Below are positions 32,709-40,488 of a stretch of 64,000 nt of DNA, piece by piece. The DNA lies in assembly GCA_040880465.1 (NCBI GenBank), contig JBBDIK010000012.1, positions 1-64,000 of the forward strand, read 5' to 3'. A program made the position numbers and the translations under genes. Source of the DNA: JBBDIK01 sp040880465. GTDB lineage: Bacteria; Actinomycetota; UBA4738; JBBDHU01. Under the pieces are notes generated by a model, which was not told where the DNA came from, ran no database searches, and saw only the letters and a list, made by a program, of their open reading frames with translations. Every line of letters starts with the position of its first letter. Position 1 is the stretch's first letter.

Positions 32709-32773
32709 GGTCAAGGAATAGTCGAGGAGCCGACGGTACTTGTCGGTACTTGTGTGACTCATGTAACTACGGA
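32709..32773 (+). repeat. Cassette end module E, remnant
   Basis: GGTCAAG and GTCGAGG, tandem GGTACTTG, and TGTGACTCA followed by TGTAACTAC, with more substitutions than the other copies. Homology stops at 32773 and no tRNA half follows. This marks the right limit of the recognisable array. Confidence 0.75.
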
Positions 32774-32841
32774 TAGTGTTTCGGATCGCCTCTTTCCCCG
32801 GTTCTGGGACCGCTTCGGTCACGTTGAGGAGGGCACACGTC

Positions 32842-33132
32842 ATGGGAAAGTTCTTGATCGAGATCCCTCATGCGGAGGACGCCGCGGAGTGCACCGGGAT
32901 CGTCAAGGTGTTTCTGTCGTCCGGCTCCCACCTGCTAACCAACGCGGAATGGGGATGCATGGACGGCGTGCACAACGCATGGATCATCGTGGAGGTGGAC
33001 ACGAAGGACGAGGCTCTCGCCATCGTCCCCCCAGCACTTCGCTCCGTCGCCACAGTGACTGCGCTCAACTCCTTCACCTTGGACTACATCAACGCGGAGA
33101 TCGAGCGCCTTGCGGGCGACGGCGTGGGGTAG
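32842..33132 (+). CDS. Small alpha/beta protein, 96 aa, DUF3303/ferredoxin-like fold
   Basis: Strong GAGGAGG site 8 nt upstream. MGKFLIEIPHAED, then GSHLLTNAEWGCMDGVHNAWIIVEVD and a long final helix match a family of small single-domain proteins with a ferredoxin-like barrel fold. Function unknown. First gene after the last cassette remnant. Confidence 0.65.
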   Translation: MGKFLIEIPHAEDAAECTGIVKVFLSSGSHLLTNAEWGCMDGVHNAWIIVEVDTKDEALAIVPPALRSVATVTALNSFTLDYINAEIERLAGDGVG

Positions 33133-33141
33133 CGAGACGGT

Positions 33142-33558
33142 ATGGGGAGCAAGCCGGTGGCAGCCACCGACGGCCTGAGTTCGCAGCACTTCTACCACGG
33201 TACGCGGGCTGATCTGAAACTCGGAGACCTCGTCGAGCCCGGCCAAACCTCTAACTACGGCAAGAGGAACAAGACGGTCTACGTCTATCTGACCGGCACC
33301 CTGGATGCGGCCATCTGGGGGGCGGAGCTAGCCCTCGGCGAAGGACCCGGCAGGATCTACGTGGTGGAACCGACCGGCCCGATCATGGACGACCCCAATC
33401 TGACAAACACGAGATACCCGGGGAATCCGACGAAGTCATACCGCTCCCGGGAGCCGCTGCGGGTCACGGGCGAAGTCGCAGAGTGGCAAGGGCACTCCCC
33501 CGAGACGATCCAGGCCATGAGGGACAGGATCAAGGGTCTTGAGCCGATCGACGACTAG
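33142..33558 (+). CDS. arr: Rifampin ADP-ribosyltransferase
   Basis: 138 aa, the usual Arr length. Conserved strings include FYHGTRADLKLGDLVEPG (catalytic-site His), TVYVYLTGTLDAAIWGAELA (active-site Tyr), GRIYVVEPTGPIMDDPNLT (Asp) and NPTKSYRSREPLRVTGEV. Arr transfers ADP-ribose from NAD to a hydroxyl of rifamycins and so inactivates them. It lies 9 bp after the preceding gene and 24 bp before a GNAT acetyltransferase gene. Arr genes are chromosomal in many actinobacteria and also travel on cassettes elsewhere. Here it sits about 370 bp outside the last cassette module, so whether it came with the array is open. Confidence 0.92.
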   Translation: MGSKPVAATDGLSSQHFYHGTRADLKLGDLVEPGQTSNYGKRNKTVYVYLTGTLDAAIWGAELALGEGPGRIYVVEPTGPIMDDPNLTNTRYPGNPTKSYRSREPLRVTGEVAEWQGHSPETIQAMRDRIKGLEPIDD

Positions 33559-33582
33559 TGTTCCCTCGTAGGAAGGAGTGGG

Positions 33583-34473
33583 ATGGACTCGCGACCGATG
33601 ACCGAGGACGACATCTCGTCCTGTGTCGACATCTTCTACACCTCGTTCAATGCCCTTCATCGCCAGCACGGTTTGGCGGAAGAGGACGCCGCAGACTCCG
33701 GATGGCTGGCGGGTGCACTTCGACACTTCCTCGAGACGGACCCGCACGGCGGCCGGATCGCGATGCAGGATGGCAACCCGGTCGCGTTCGCGTCGGCGTT
33801 CCGACGGCACCGTTACTGGTTCCTCTCGTTCTTGTTCGTCCTCCCTGATGCGCAGGGATACGGGATCGGACGGTCACTCCTCGACGAGCTGGTGCCACAG
33901 GAGGATCCGGCCGATGTCGTCCGGGCCACGGTCGTGGAGTCGTTCCAGCCGGTCTCGACGGGGTTGTACGCGAGCTACGGCATGACGCCCCGGTCGATCC
34001 GATACGGGCTCAGCAGGGTCGGCCGGCCGGACGCACTCCCTGAACTTCCCGCCGACCTCGGGAAGGAGGAGTTGGCTCCGGCCGATCTCGAGGACATGGC
34101 GAAGCTCGATGGGCGGATCCTGGGCTTCGAGCGGTCGGCCGACCACGGGTGGTGGGATGCCTCCGGCATGAAGGGGTACGTCTATCGGCACGGCGACGAA
34201 CCGGTGGGATACGCGTACGTGGACGACGGTTTCGTCGGGCCGGCTCTTGCGATCGATGAGCAAACCTTGTGTTCGATGGTCGCCGATATCGTGCGCGATG
34301 CAGATGATCCCGCGGCCGTGACGGTGAATACCTATGGTGATGCCGCTGCGGTGTTCCAGATGCTCCTTCGTGCAGGCGCTCGGATCGATGATGACAAGCA
34401 CCGATTCGTCTACGGCTCCAGTTCCGGACCATTGCCTCCCAGCTACATCAATTTCTCCGGCTTCCTGCCGTAG
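33583..34473 (+). CDS. GNAT acetyltransferase with two tandem domains, 296 aa
   Basis: AGGAAGGAG lies 4 nt upstream of the ATG. The N-terminal GNAT domain (about 1-150) has the acetyl-CoA loop LFVLPDAQGYGIGRSLLDEL (Q-x-x-G-x-G/A form). The C-terminal half (about 165-290) has the same fold in degenerate form (GYVYRHGDEPVGYAYVDD). The substrate is unknown; its position after arr could suggest antibiotic modification, but nothing in the sequence shows that. Confidence 0.78.
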   Translation: MDSRPMTEDDISSCVDIFYTSFNALHRQHGLAEEDAADSGWLAGALRHFLETDPHGGRIAMQDGNPVAFASAFRRHRYWFLSFLFVLPDAQGYGIGRSLLDELVPQEDPADVVRATVVESFQPVSTGLYASYGMTPRSIRYGLSRVGRPDALPELPADLGKEELAPADLEDMAKLDGRILGFERSADHGWWDASGMKGYVYRHGDEPVGYAYVDDGFVGPALAIDEQTLCSMVADIVRDADDPAAVTVNTYGDAAAVFQMLLRAGARIDDDKHRFVYGSSSGPLPPSYINFSGFLP

Positions 34474-34492
34474 TTCGGGGCAGGGCTTAGCG

Positions 34493-34885
34493 TCAGCGGG
34501 CGCCGATCACCTTGAACAGGTGGCCGCAGTCGATGCACTTCGTGTTGACGCGGGCGGCCGGGCCGGCGTGGCCGAACGGCTGGGTGTGCTTGGATCCGCA
34601 CGAGGGACAGACCGTCCGTCCGGCCCCGGCGCCGCGGTCGACCCACACGCGTTCGATCGAGACGGTTCCCCCCGCTTCCTCCAAGATGTCGAACGCCGAC
34701 GAGGCCTCCTCCCGCGATGGGGTCTCCAGGACGAGCAGCGGAATGGCGTCGCCGGGGGAGGACGGGGGCTCGGGCATGAGGGCGGCGAGCGCCGCCGCGA
34801 GTTCGGTCTTCCGACCGGGGTCGAGGGCGGTCAGCGTCACCCGTGCCCCCAAGACTTGGTCGGGTCCCCCGCTTGCCTCTTCCAT
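34493..34885 (-). CDS. Zinc-ribbon protein with L7/L12-like domain
   Basis: About 130 aa from ATG 34885, 5 nt from GAGGG. Residues about 10-85 resemble the C-terminal domain of ribosomal protein L7/L12: VTLTALDPGRKTELAAALAALM, then SREEASSAFDILEEAGGTVSIERVWVD. The last 45 residues are a zinc ribbon (CPSCGS and CIDCGH). This suggests a ribosome- or transcription-associated factor. The domain assignment is by pattern and moderate. Confidence 0.5.
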   Translation of the reverse strand: MEEASGGPDQVLGARVTLTALDPGRKTELAAALAALMPEPPSSPGDAIPLLVLETPSREEASSAFDILEEAGGTVSIERVWVDRGAGAGRTVCPSCGSKHTQPFGHAGPAARVNTKCIDCGHLFKVIGAR

Positions 34886-34960
34886 CACGCCCTCATCGTG
34901 TCCTGAGATGACAGTATGGGGGATAGCCCGGTGCACCATCCGGATCTGGAGGAGGGGCTG

Positions 34961-35080
34961 ATGGCGAACAAGGACAAGGGCGGCAAATCCAGCAAGAAGG
35001 CTGCGTCCCAGGGCCTGAAGGAGAAGCGGGCCGCCAAGAAGAGCAAGAAGGCGGCCAAGGCCAAGAAGAACTCGGAATAG
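34961..35080 (+). CDS. Very small Lys-rich protein, 39 aa
   Basis: A strong GGAGGAGG lies 6-7 nt before the ATG. MANKDKGGKSSKKAASQGLK is followed by alternating Lys/Ala to the end, with more than a third Lys. Basic peptides of this form are found in other actinobacteria and may bind RNA or DNA. The ribosome site and neat spacing between genes make it likely to be real. Confidence 0.6.
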   Translation: MANKDKGGKSSKKAASQGLKEKRAAKKSKKAAKAKKNSE

Positions 35081-35130
35081 GGGGGTTCGCTCCGGCGTTC
35101 CGGGGATAAGCGGAACGAGAGGGGCGCTCC

Positions 35131-35622
35131 ATGGCGATCAAGCGGATGAACCACGCGGTTCTCTACGTCCGCGATGCCGACCGTACGTTCGCGTTCTACC
35201 GGGACGTGCTCGGGTTTCGGACGGTCGGGGAGATGCCCGGCGCGAAGTTCCTCCAGGCACCCGACTCTACGAACGACCACGACCTCGCGCTGTTCTCCAT
35301 CGGGGAGCAGGCGGGGGATTCGACCGCCGGGCGCAGCACGGTCGGTCTGTACCACATCGCGTGGGAAGTCCAGACCCTCGGTGACCTCCAGGAGGTGGCG
35401 GTCCGGCTGACCGAAGCCGGCGCCCTGACGGGCGCGACCGACCACGGGACGACCAAGGCCCTTTACGCGCAGGATCCCGATGGGCTCGAGTTCGAGGTGT
35501 GCTGGATCGTTCCCGAGGAGCTGCAGGACGAAGAAGTGATTGCCGCCAAGACGCAGCTCCGGCCCCTGGACCTGGTTGCCGACATCGAACGCTACGGCGT
35601 GGAGACCGTCGGCGGCGTCTGA
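35131..35622 (+). CDS. VOC family (glyoxalase / extradiol dioxygenase-like) protein, 163 aa
   Basis: MAIKRMNHAVLYVRDADRTFAFYRDVLGF opens a full VOC unit of two beta-alpha-beta-beta-beta halves. Candidate metal ligands are His8 (MNHAVLY), the His in VGLYHIAWEV and the Glu in DPDGLEFEVCW, matching the 2-His-1-Glu facial site of type I extradiol dioxygenases. The short length resembles catechol dioxygenase-like members of unknown substrate. Preceded by GAGAGGGG. Confidence 0.75.
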   Translation: MAIKRMNHAVLYVRDADRTFAFYRDVLGFRTVGEMPGAKFLQAPDSTNDHDLALFSIGEQAGDSTAGRSTVGLYHIAWEVQTLGDLQEVAVRLTEAGALTGATDHGTTKALYAQDPDGLEFEVCWIVPEELQDEEVIAAKTQLRPLDLVADIERYGVETVGGV

Positions 35623-35690
35623 GGCAGCGTCCGGCCGGGCCACGGCCAGTGCGTGTCCCGCGGTCATGTCGTGTATGGCAAGCTGGCCCG

Positions 35691-36872
35691 ATGACGGTAG
35701 GAGACCTGAACGTGCGGGTGGACGGACGGCGCCTCCGCGAGGGCCGGTTGGCGCGGTTGCAGGAGGCGATGCGTGCGAACGATGTCGAGGCGTGTCTCCT
35801 GTTCAACCCGGCGAACGTTCGCTACGCGACCGGCGCCACGACCATGACCGTCTATTGCCTCGGTTCGTTCGTCCGGTGTGCCCTGGTGCCGGCCGAGGGC
35901 CGTCCGATGCTGTGCGAGCACCCGAACTCGATCCACCTGTTCGGTGACATCGAGGCTGACGTGCGCCCCTTCCACGCGTGGGAGTTCTACGACGACCCCG
36001 ATGCGGAGGCGGTCATCTGGGCGAAGGAGACCGCCGACGCGATCCGCGAACTGGGGGTGACCGGTGACCGTGTCGCGATCGACAAGATCGCGCCGGTCGC
36101 ATCCCGGGCACTCGAACGCGAGGGGTTCGAGATCACGGAGTCGGGCAACGTGACGATGGACGCCCGAGCGGTCAAGACGCTCGAGGAGATCGAACTGTTC
36201 CGCGTCAACGGACGGTTGACCATGGACATGCTATCGGCGTTCGAGGCGGCGCTGGAACCCGGGGTCCGCGAGTGGGACCTCGTCGCCGTATCGACCGATG
36301 TGCTGATCCGCGGTGGCGGCGAGTACCTCATCACGCGCGGGGTCGCGTCGGGCCCCAACACCAACCCGTGGCGGCAAGAGGCAACCGACCGGATGATCGA
36401 GGCCGGTGACCTCGTGTACATCGACACGGACATGAACGGCGTCGAGGGGTACTTCTATTGCGTCTCCCGGACGCTGGTGTGCGGTGATACCGATCCGACG
36501 CCCGAGCAACGCGACACGTATCGCGTCGCCCGCGACTGGGTGCTGCAGATGCGCGAGCTGATCCGTCCCGGACTCGGGTTCCGCGAGCTGGCGGAGCGTG
36601 CACCCAAGCTGCCCGAGCGTTTCGCGGCGCAGCGATACGAGACCCTCATGCACAGCTGTGGGCTTGAGGATGAAGGCCCGAGCGTGTCCTACCCGGACGT
36701 CGGCCAGCCGAACCCCGACCGCTCGATCGAGCCCGGCATGGTGGTGGTGGCAGAGGCGTATTTCGGCGAGGTGGGCGCGCCCTTCGGGATCAAGCTCGGG
36801 GACGAGCTGCTGATCACCGACGACGGGGCCGAACTCTTGGCGCCGTACCCGTTCGCCGGCGCGTTCCTCTGA
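35691..36872 (+). CDS. DddP-family M24 protein with a substituted metal ligand, 393 aa
   Basis: It has a creatinase N-terminal-like domain (about 1-150) and a pita-bread M24 domain (about 160-393). It follows DMSP lyase DddP along its length: LLFNPANVRYATGATTM, VASGPNTNPWRQE, YIDTDMNGVEGY, LMHSCGLEDEGPSVSYPD, EPGMVVVAEAYFGEVG, GIKLGDELLIT and the YPF end. DddP cleaves DMSP to dimethyl sulfide and acrylate with a metal pair. Of the expected ligands, DTD, the His and both Glu are present, but the Asp in the V-D-I-S-R motif is Cys here (YCVSR). It may act on a different substrate or be metal-poor, like creatinase. It is upstream of glcG-like and fdhA genes. Confidence 0.7.
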   Translation: MTVGDLNVRVDGRRLREGRLARLQEAMRANDVEACLLFNPANVRYATGATTMTVYCLGSFVRCALVPAEGRPMLCEHPNSIHLFGDIEADVRPFHAWEFYDDPDAEAVIWAKETADAIRELGVTGDRVAIDKIAPVASRALEREGFEITESGNVTMDARAVKTLEEIELFRVNGRLTMDMLSAFEAALEPGVREWDLVAVSTDVLIRGGGEYLITRGVASGPNTNPWRQEATDRMIEAGDLVYIDTDMNGVEGYFYCVSRTLVCGDTDPTPEQRDTYRVARDWVLQMRELIRPGLGFRELAERAPKLPERFAAQRYETLMHSCGLEDEGPSVSYPDVGQPNPDRSIEPGMVVVAEAYFGEVGAPFGIKLGDELLITDDGAELLAPYPFAGAFL

Positions 36873-37006
36873 TCCGGACGCGGAGCAGGGAGTACCCCCG
36901 GACGGCGGACGATCCGTGCCCGTCTTGACCGCAGTGGTAGAAGAGAACTCTGGAGCGAGCCGGGCCACTTCCCCGCTCGCGCGACCCGGGAAGGGGGTGC
37001 TGGCTC

Positions 37007-37423
37007 ATGGCCGCACTCGGAACGAAGGACATCAGCCTGGATCAGGCGAACGCCGCACTCGAGTCGGCGATCAAGAAGTCCGAGGAGATCGGCACCAAGA
37101 TGGATATCGCCGTCGTGGATGCCGGTGGGAACCTGAAGGCGTTCGTGCGCCAGGACGGTGCGTGGATCGGCAGCATCGACATCTCGCAGAAGAAGGCACG
37201 CACCGCCCGCTACTTCGATATGAACACCGGCGACATCGGTAGCTTGTCACAGCCCGGCGGCCCGCTCTACAACATCGAGCACTCGAACGGTGGACTCATC
37301 ACGTTCCCCGGCGGCGTGCCGATCAGGGACGGCGGCACTGTTATCGGTGCGATCGGGGTATCCGGGTCGAGCGTCGAGGATGACCACACCGTCGCGCAGG
37401 CGGGAGCGGACGCGGTCCAGTAG
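37007..37423 (+). CDS. GlcG/HbpS family heme-binding-like protein, 138 aa
   Basis: Residues about 8-135 form one GlcG/HbpS (DUF336) domain: LDQANAALESAIKKSEEIG, MDIAVVDAGGNLKAFVRQDGAW, ARYF, LITFPGGVPIRDGGTVIGAIGVSGSS, then the closing helix with AGADAV. Members bind heme or small ligands and form octamers; several occur near redox enzymes. There is no signal peptide. It is preceded by GGAAGGGGG. The formaldehyde dehydrogenase gene follows 57 bp later on the same strand. Confidence 0.85.
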   Translation: MAALGTKDISLDQANAALESAIKKSEEIGTKMDIAVVDAGGNLKAFVRQDGAWIGSIDISQKKARTARYFDMNTGDIGSLSQPGGPLYNIEHSNGGLITFPGGVPIRDGGTVIGAIGVSGSSVEDDHTVAQAGADAVQ

Positions 37424-37480
37424 CCCGACCCTCCTTCACCGCCGAAGGCATCGTCCGAACGACCGAGGAGGAGGAGAGGT

Positions 37481-38671
37481 ATGGCTGACAACCGCGGGGT
37501 CGCCTACATCGAGCCGGGGGTGGTCGAGCTTCAAGCCATCGAGTACCCGGAACTTGCGTTGGGCGATCGATCATGCGAACACGGCGTCATCCTCAAGACC
37601 GTCGCCACGAACATCTGCGGAAGCGACCAGCACATGGTTCGTGGGCGCACGACGGCGCCGGAGGGGCTGATCCTGGGACACGAGATCACCGGCGAGGTGG
37701 TCGAGAAGGGTCGCGACGTCGAGTTCATCGAGGTCGGAGACATCGTCTCCGTTCCGTTCAACATCGCCTGCGGGCGGTGCCGCAACTGCAAGGAAGGCAA
37801 GACGGGCATCTGCCTGAGCGTGAATCCGGCTCGTCCCGGTGCCGCGTACGGCTACGTCGACATGGGCGGCTGGATCGGGGGTCAGGCGGAATACGTCATG
37901 GTGCCCTACGCCGACTGGAACCTGCTCAAGTTCCCGGACCGGGATCAGGCGATGGCGAAGATCAAGGATCTCGCGTTGCTCTCCGACATCTTCCCGACCG
38001 GGTTCCACGGCGCGGTCACGGCCGGGGTCGGGCCCGGATCGACCGTGTACGTCGCAGGTGCGGGGCCGGTCGGCCTCGCGTGTGCGACGGGCGCGCAGCT
38101 GCTGGGTGCGGCCGTGGTGATCGTCGGTGACCTGATCGACGAGCGTCTCGCACAGGCCCGGAGTTTCGGGTGCGAGACTATCGACCTGAAGAAGGAGGCA
38201 TCGCCGTCCGATCAGATCGAGCAGATCCTCGGTGTTCCCGAGGTCGACAGTGCGGTCGACTGCGTGGGCTTCGAGGCTCGCGGACATGGCGATGACGCCG
38301 GAGTCGAGAGGCCGGCCACCGTGCTGAACTCCGTGATGGAGATCACACGGGCCGGTGGTGCCATCGGGATCCCGGGTCTGTACGTGACCGGCGATCCGGG
38401 TGGCGTCGACGAGGACGCCAAGATCGGGCAGCTGGGCATCCGGATCGGGCTCGGGTGGGCGAAGTCCCACTTCTTCACGACGGGACAATGTCCGGTGATG
38501 AAGTACAACCGCAGCCTGATGATGGCGATCCTGCACGACAAGACCACGCCGGCAAAGAACGTCAACGTTCAGGCCATCTCGCTGGACGATGCCCCACAAG
38601 GGTATTCGGACTTCGACAAGGGTGCGGCGACCAAGTTCGTGATCGACCCTCACGGGGTGATCGGGAACTAG
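37481..38671 (+). CDS. fdhA: Glutathione-independent formaldehyde dehydrogenase
   Basis: 396 aa, the same length and near-identical motif set as the Pseudomonas putida enzyme: TNICGSDQHMVRGRTTAPEGL, LGHEITGEVVEKGRDVE, FNIACGRCRNCKEGKTGIC (structural zinc Cys), AYGYVDMGGWIGGQAEYVMVPYADWNLLK, the NAD motif VYVAGAGPVGLA, and the long C-terminal IRIGLGWAKSH and PVMKYNRSLM. Catalytic zinc ligands include Cys46 (NICGSD) and His67 (LGHE). It oxidises formaldehyde to formate with tightly bound NAD. The ribosome site AGGAGGAGGAGAGG is very strong. It is a plausible sink for formaldehyde from the demethylating flavoenzymes at 4825 and 8443. Confidence 0.92.
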   Translation: MADNRGVAYIEPGVVELQAIEYPELALGDRSCEHGVILKTVATNICGSDQHMVRGRTTAPEGLILGHEITGEVVEKGRDVEFIEVGDIVSVPFNIACGRCRNCKEGKTGICLSVNPARPGAAYGYVDMGGWIGGQAEYVMVPYADWNLLKFPDRDQAMAKIKDLALLSDIFPTGFHGAVTAGVGPGSTVYVAGAGPVGLACATGAQLLGAAVVIVGDLIDERLAQARSFGCETIDLKKEASPSDQIEQILGVPEVDSAVDCVGFEARGHGDDAGVERPATVLNSVMEITRAGGAIGIPGLYVTGDPGGVDEDAKIGQLGIRIGLGWAKSHFFTTGQCPVMKYNRSLMMAILHDKTTPAKNVNVQAISLDDAPQGYSDFDKGAATKFVIDPHGVIGN

Positions 38672-38684
38672 GCACACGTTGTGG

Positions 38685-38716
38685 GGGAAGGGCCGGTCTT
38701 CGGACCGGCCCTTCCC
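38685..38716 (+). terminator. Strong hairpin terminator after fdhA
   Basis: Perfect 14-bp stem (38685-38698 with 38703-38716), GC-rich, closed by a TTCG tetraloop, 14 bp after the fdhA stop. There is no long T-run after it. The next gene's -10 box TAGTAT begins at the base after the stem. Confidence 0.75.
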
Positions 38717-38722
38717 TAGTAT
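38717..38722 (+). promoter_or_regulatory. -10 box of the capA-like gene
   Basis: TAGTAT, 7 nt before ATG 38730, directly abutting the terminator stem. Confidence 0.55.
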
Positions 38723-38729
38723 CGAGGGC

Positions 38730-39809
38730 ATGGCTCGTCGGATCGTGCTCGCCGCCGTCCTCGCTCTGGCGCTCTCGGGGTCTTCGGTGGCCGAGGTCCG
38801 TGCGGGCGACTCGACGCCCGTGGAGTCTTCAGGGCCGCTTCGTTCGTTCGACCTCGCAGCGAGCGGGGACATCCTGGTGCATTCGTCGGTGTGGAAGCGA
38901 GCCCGTGCGTATGCGACCGGTGGCGCACGCTTCGACTTCCGGCCGATGTTCGCGCAGGTTCGCAGCCTCATCGAGCCCTACGACCTGGCGCTCTGTCATC
39001 TCGAAACCCCGCTCTCGCGCAATGACACGAGCCTGTCCTCGTATCCCGTGTTCAACACTCCGCACGAGATCGCCGATGCGATCCGCTACGCGGGCTACGA
39101 CGGGTGTTCGACCGCATCGAACCACTCGCTGGACCAGGGCTCGGCCGGGATCGACTCGACGCTGGACTGGCTCGAGAAGAAGGGTCTCGGCCATGCCGGA
39201 ACCGCGCGCACCAAGGCCGAGTCACGCGGAACGACGTTCTACGATGTGAACGGCGTTCAGGTGGCTCACCTCTCGTATGCGTACGGGTTCAACGGGTTCG
39301 TCCCGCGCCATCCGTGGGAGGTGAACCGGATCCGGAGCAAGATGATCATCGCCGACGCGAAGCGTGCGCGCGACCGCGGCGCTGAGTTCACGATCGTCAG
39401 CCTCCACTGGGGGTGGGAGTACGTCACGATGCCGAGCGGGTACCAGCGGCGCGTGGCCCGGCAGATCATGCGCTCACCGGCCGCCGACCTGATCCTCGGC
39501 CATCACGCGCATACGGTGCAGCCGATCGGGTTCCGCTCGCAGAAGGTCGTGGTGTTCGGGATGGGGAACTTCTTGTCGGGCATGTTCCGGACTGCGGACC
39601 GACCCGGTGTCCAGGACGGCGTCGTCGTTCACCTGATGGTGCAGGAGCAGGCCGGTGGTGATCTCGAGGTGAGCGACGTCAGCTACACGCCGACCTGGGT
39701 GGATGCTGGCTCGTGGAAGATCTCACCGGCGACCGGGGCCTCCCGAACCCGTACGATCAAGGCGATCAACCGCATGGGCGCGAACGACGACGGGGTGCAC
39801 CCGGACTAA
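38730..39809 (+). CDS. CapA family metallophosphatase-like protein, secreted
   Basis: 359 aa with a Sec signal (ARRIVLAAVLALALSGSSVAEVRA). PGA_cap/CapA domain over about residues 30-300: FDLAASGDILVHSSVW, LALCHLETPLS, STASNHSLDQGSAGI, VSLHWGWEY, LILGHHAHTVQPI and VVFGMGNFLSG. These carry the Asp, Asn and His ligands of the calcineurin-like fold. Members relate to poly-gamma-glutamate production or hydrolysis, or to envelope phosphatase activity; the exact role here is unknown. The start is set by the TAGTAT box. Confidence 0.85.
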   Translation: MARRIVLAAVLALALSGSSVAEVRAGDSTPVESSGPLRSFDLAASGDILVHSSVWKRARAYATGGARFDFRPMFAQVRSLIEPYDLALCHLETPLSRNDTSLSSYPVFNTPHEIADAIRYAGYDGCSTASNHSLDQGSAGIDSTLDWLEKKGLGHAGTARTKAESRGTTFYDVNGVQVAHLSYAYGFNGFVPRHPWEVNRIRSKMIIADAKRARDRGAEFTIVSLHWGWEYVTMPSGYQRRVARQIMRSPAADLILGHHAHTVQPIGFRSQKVVVFGMGNFLSGMFRTADRPGVQDGVVVHLMVQEQAGGDLEVSDVSYTPTWVDAGSWKISPATGASRTRTIKAINRMGANDDGVHPD

Positions 39810-40399
39810 GCGTCGGACTCCGCGGTCGCGTGGAGCCCGAGTTCGTGATCGAGCGCGCGGACCATCTCCGTGCGGGCGTCGTCGACCGTGATCCATCCGA
39901 TCACGTTCTGCTTGGCGAGTGAATCCTGGATCAGGCAGAGCCGCAGGGCCGACGCGTCGGGGTCGAGGTGCTCATCGATGTTCCCCTCGCTCTGAACCGC
40001 GCGGATCAGGCCGGCGATCATCGCGAGCCACATGCCGGTCTGGTCGGTCACGACCTCGCGGATCCCCGGGTCGTAGATCGCGCCCGTCTCGAGTTCCATC
40101 CAGAAGATCCAGTCTTCGCGGATCTCAGGGGCGTCGTCGATGTAGAACGTGAGCAGGTGCGTCAGTCGTTGGACCGTGGTTTCGGCTTGGATGCGATCGG
40201 CAACGTATGCGGTGGCTCGCCCGTCGGCGTGGTCGAACGCGGATGAGATCAGCTCCATCTCGGTGGGGAAGTGCCGGTCGACCTCGTCGAAGGAGAGGCC
40301 CATCTGGTCGGCGACCTTCTGCAGGCTGAGGTCGCGCACGCCGCCCTGCGCCACGATCATGCAGGTGGCCTCCAGGATCTCCGTCCGGCGGTCGTTCAT
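39806..40399 (-). CDS. TetR family transcriptional regulator
   Basis: 197 aa from ATG 40399, 8 nt from GAAGGGG. The N-terminal helix-turn-helix is typical (RRTEILEATCMIVAQGGVRDLSLQKVADQMGLSFDEVDRHFPTEMEL). The helical ligand domain is typical in length. Its end overlaps the convergent capA-like gene by 4 bp. Target unknown; its neighbour on the divergent side is the membrane protein at 40489. Confidence 0.85.
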   Translation of the reverse strand: MNDRRTEILEATCMIVAQGGVRDLSLQKVADQMGLSFDEVDRHFPTEMELISSAFDHADGRATAYVADRIQAETTVQRLTHLLTFYIDDAPEIREDWIFWMELETGAIYDPGIREVVTDQTGMWLAMIAGLIRAVQSEGNIDEHLDPDASALRLCLIQDSLAKQNVIGWITVDDARTEMVRALDHELGLHATAESDA

Positions 40400-40488
40400 G
40401 GAAAGCACCCCTTCGGAACATCATGGCACGGAGGGTCGGCCGCGCGCGAGCCCCCATCTGGGGGTCCCCTCGGGGTAGGCTCCCGGGC

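Larger units (their letters stand above)
25138..32773 (+). mobile_element. Tandem array of integrase-less cassettes at tRNA-Val
   Basis: From the intact tRNA-Val rightwards the DNA is divided into about five segments, each closed by a conserved module: 26348-26519, 27317-27487, 29053-29185 (interrupted), 30880-31049 and 32709-32773 (remnant). Module starts are 969, 1736, 1827 and 1829 bp apart. A complete module consists of tandem short repeats followed by the 3' half of tRNA-Val, as expected for the right end of a tRNA-targeting element. No segment encodes a recombinase, so they would need one in trans. Cargo genes are mostly hypothetical, secreted or lipoprotein-type and usually carry their own -10 box. 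The mechanism is inferred; the repeat architecture is seen directly. Confidence 0.75.

Noticed and set aside
25138..32773. CRISPR array or classical integron
   Set aside because: The repeats are too long and the spacers too large and gene-bearing for CRISPR. No integron integrase and no attC-type folded sites are seen; the modules end in tRNA halves instead.
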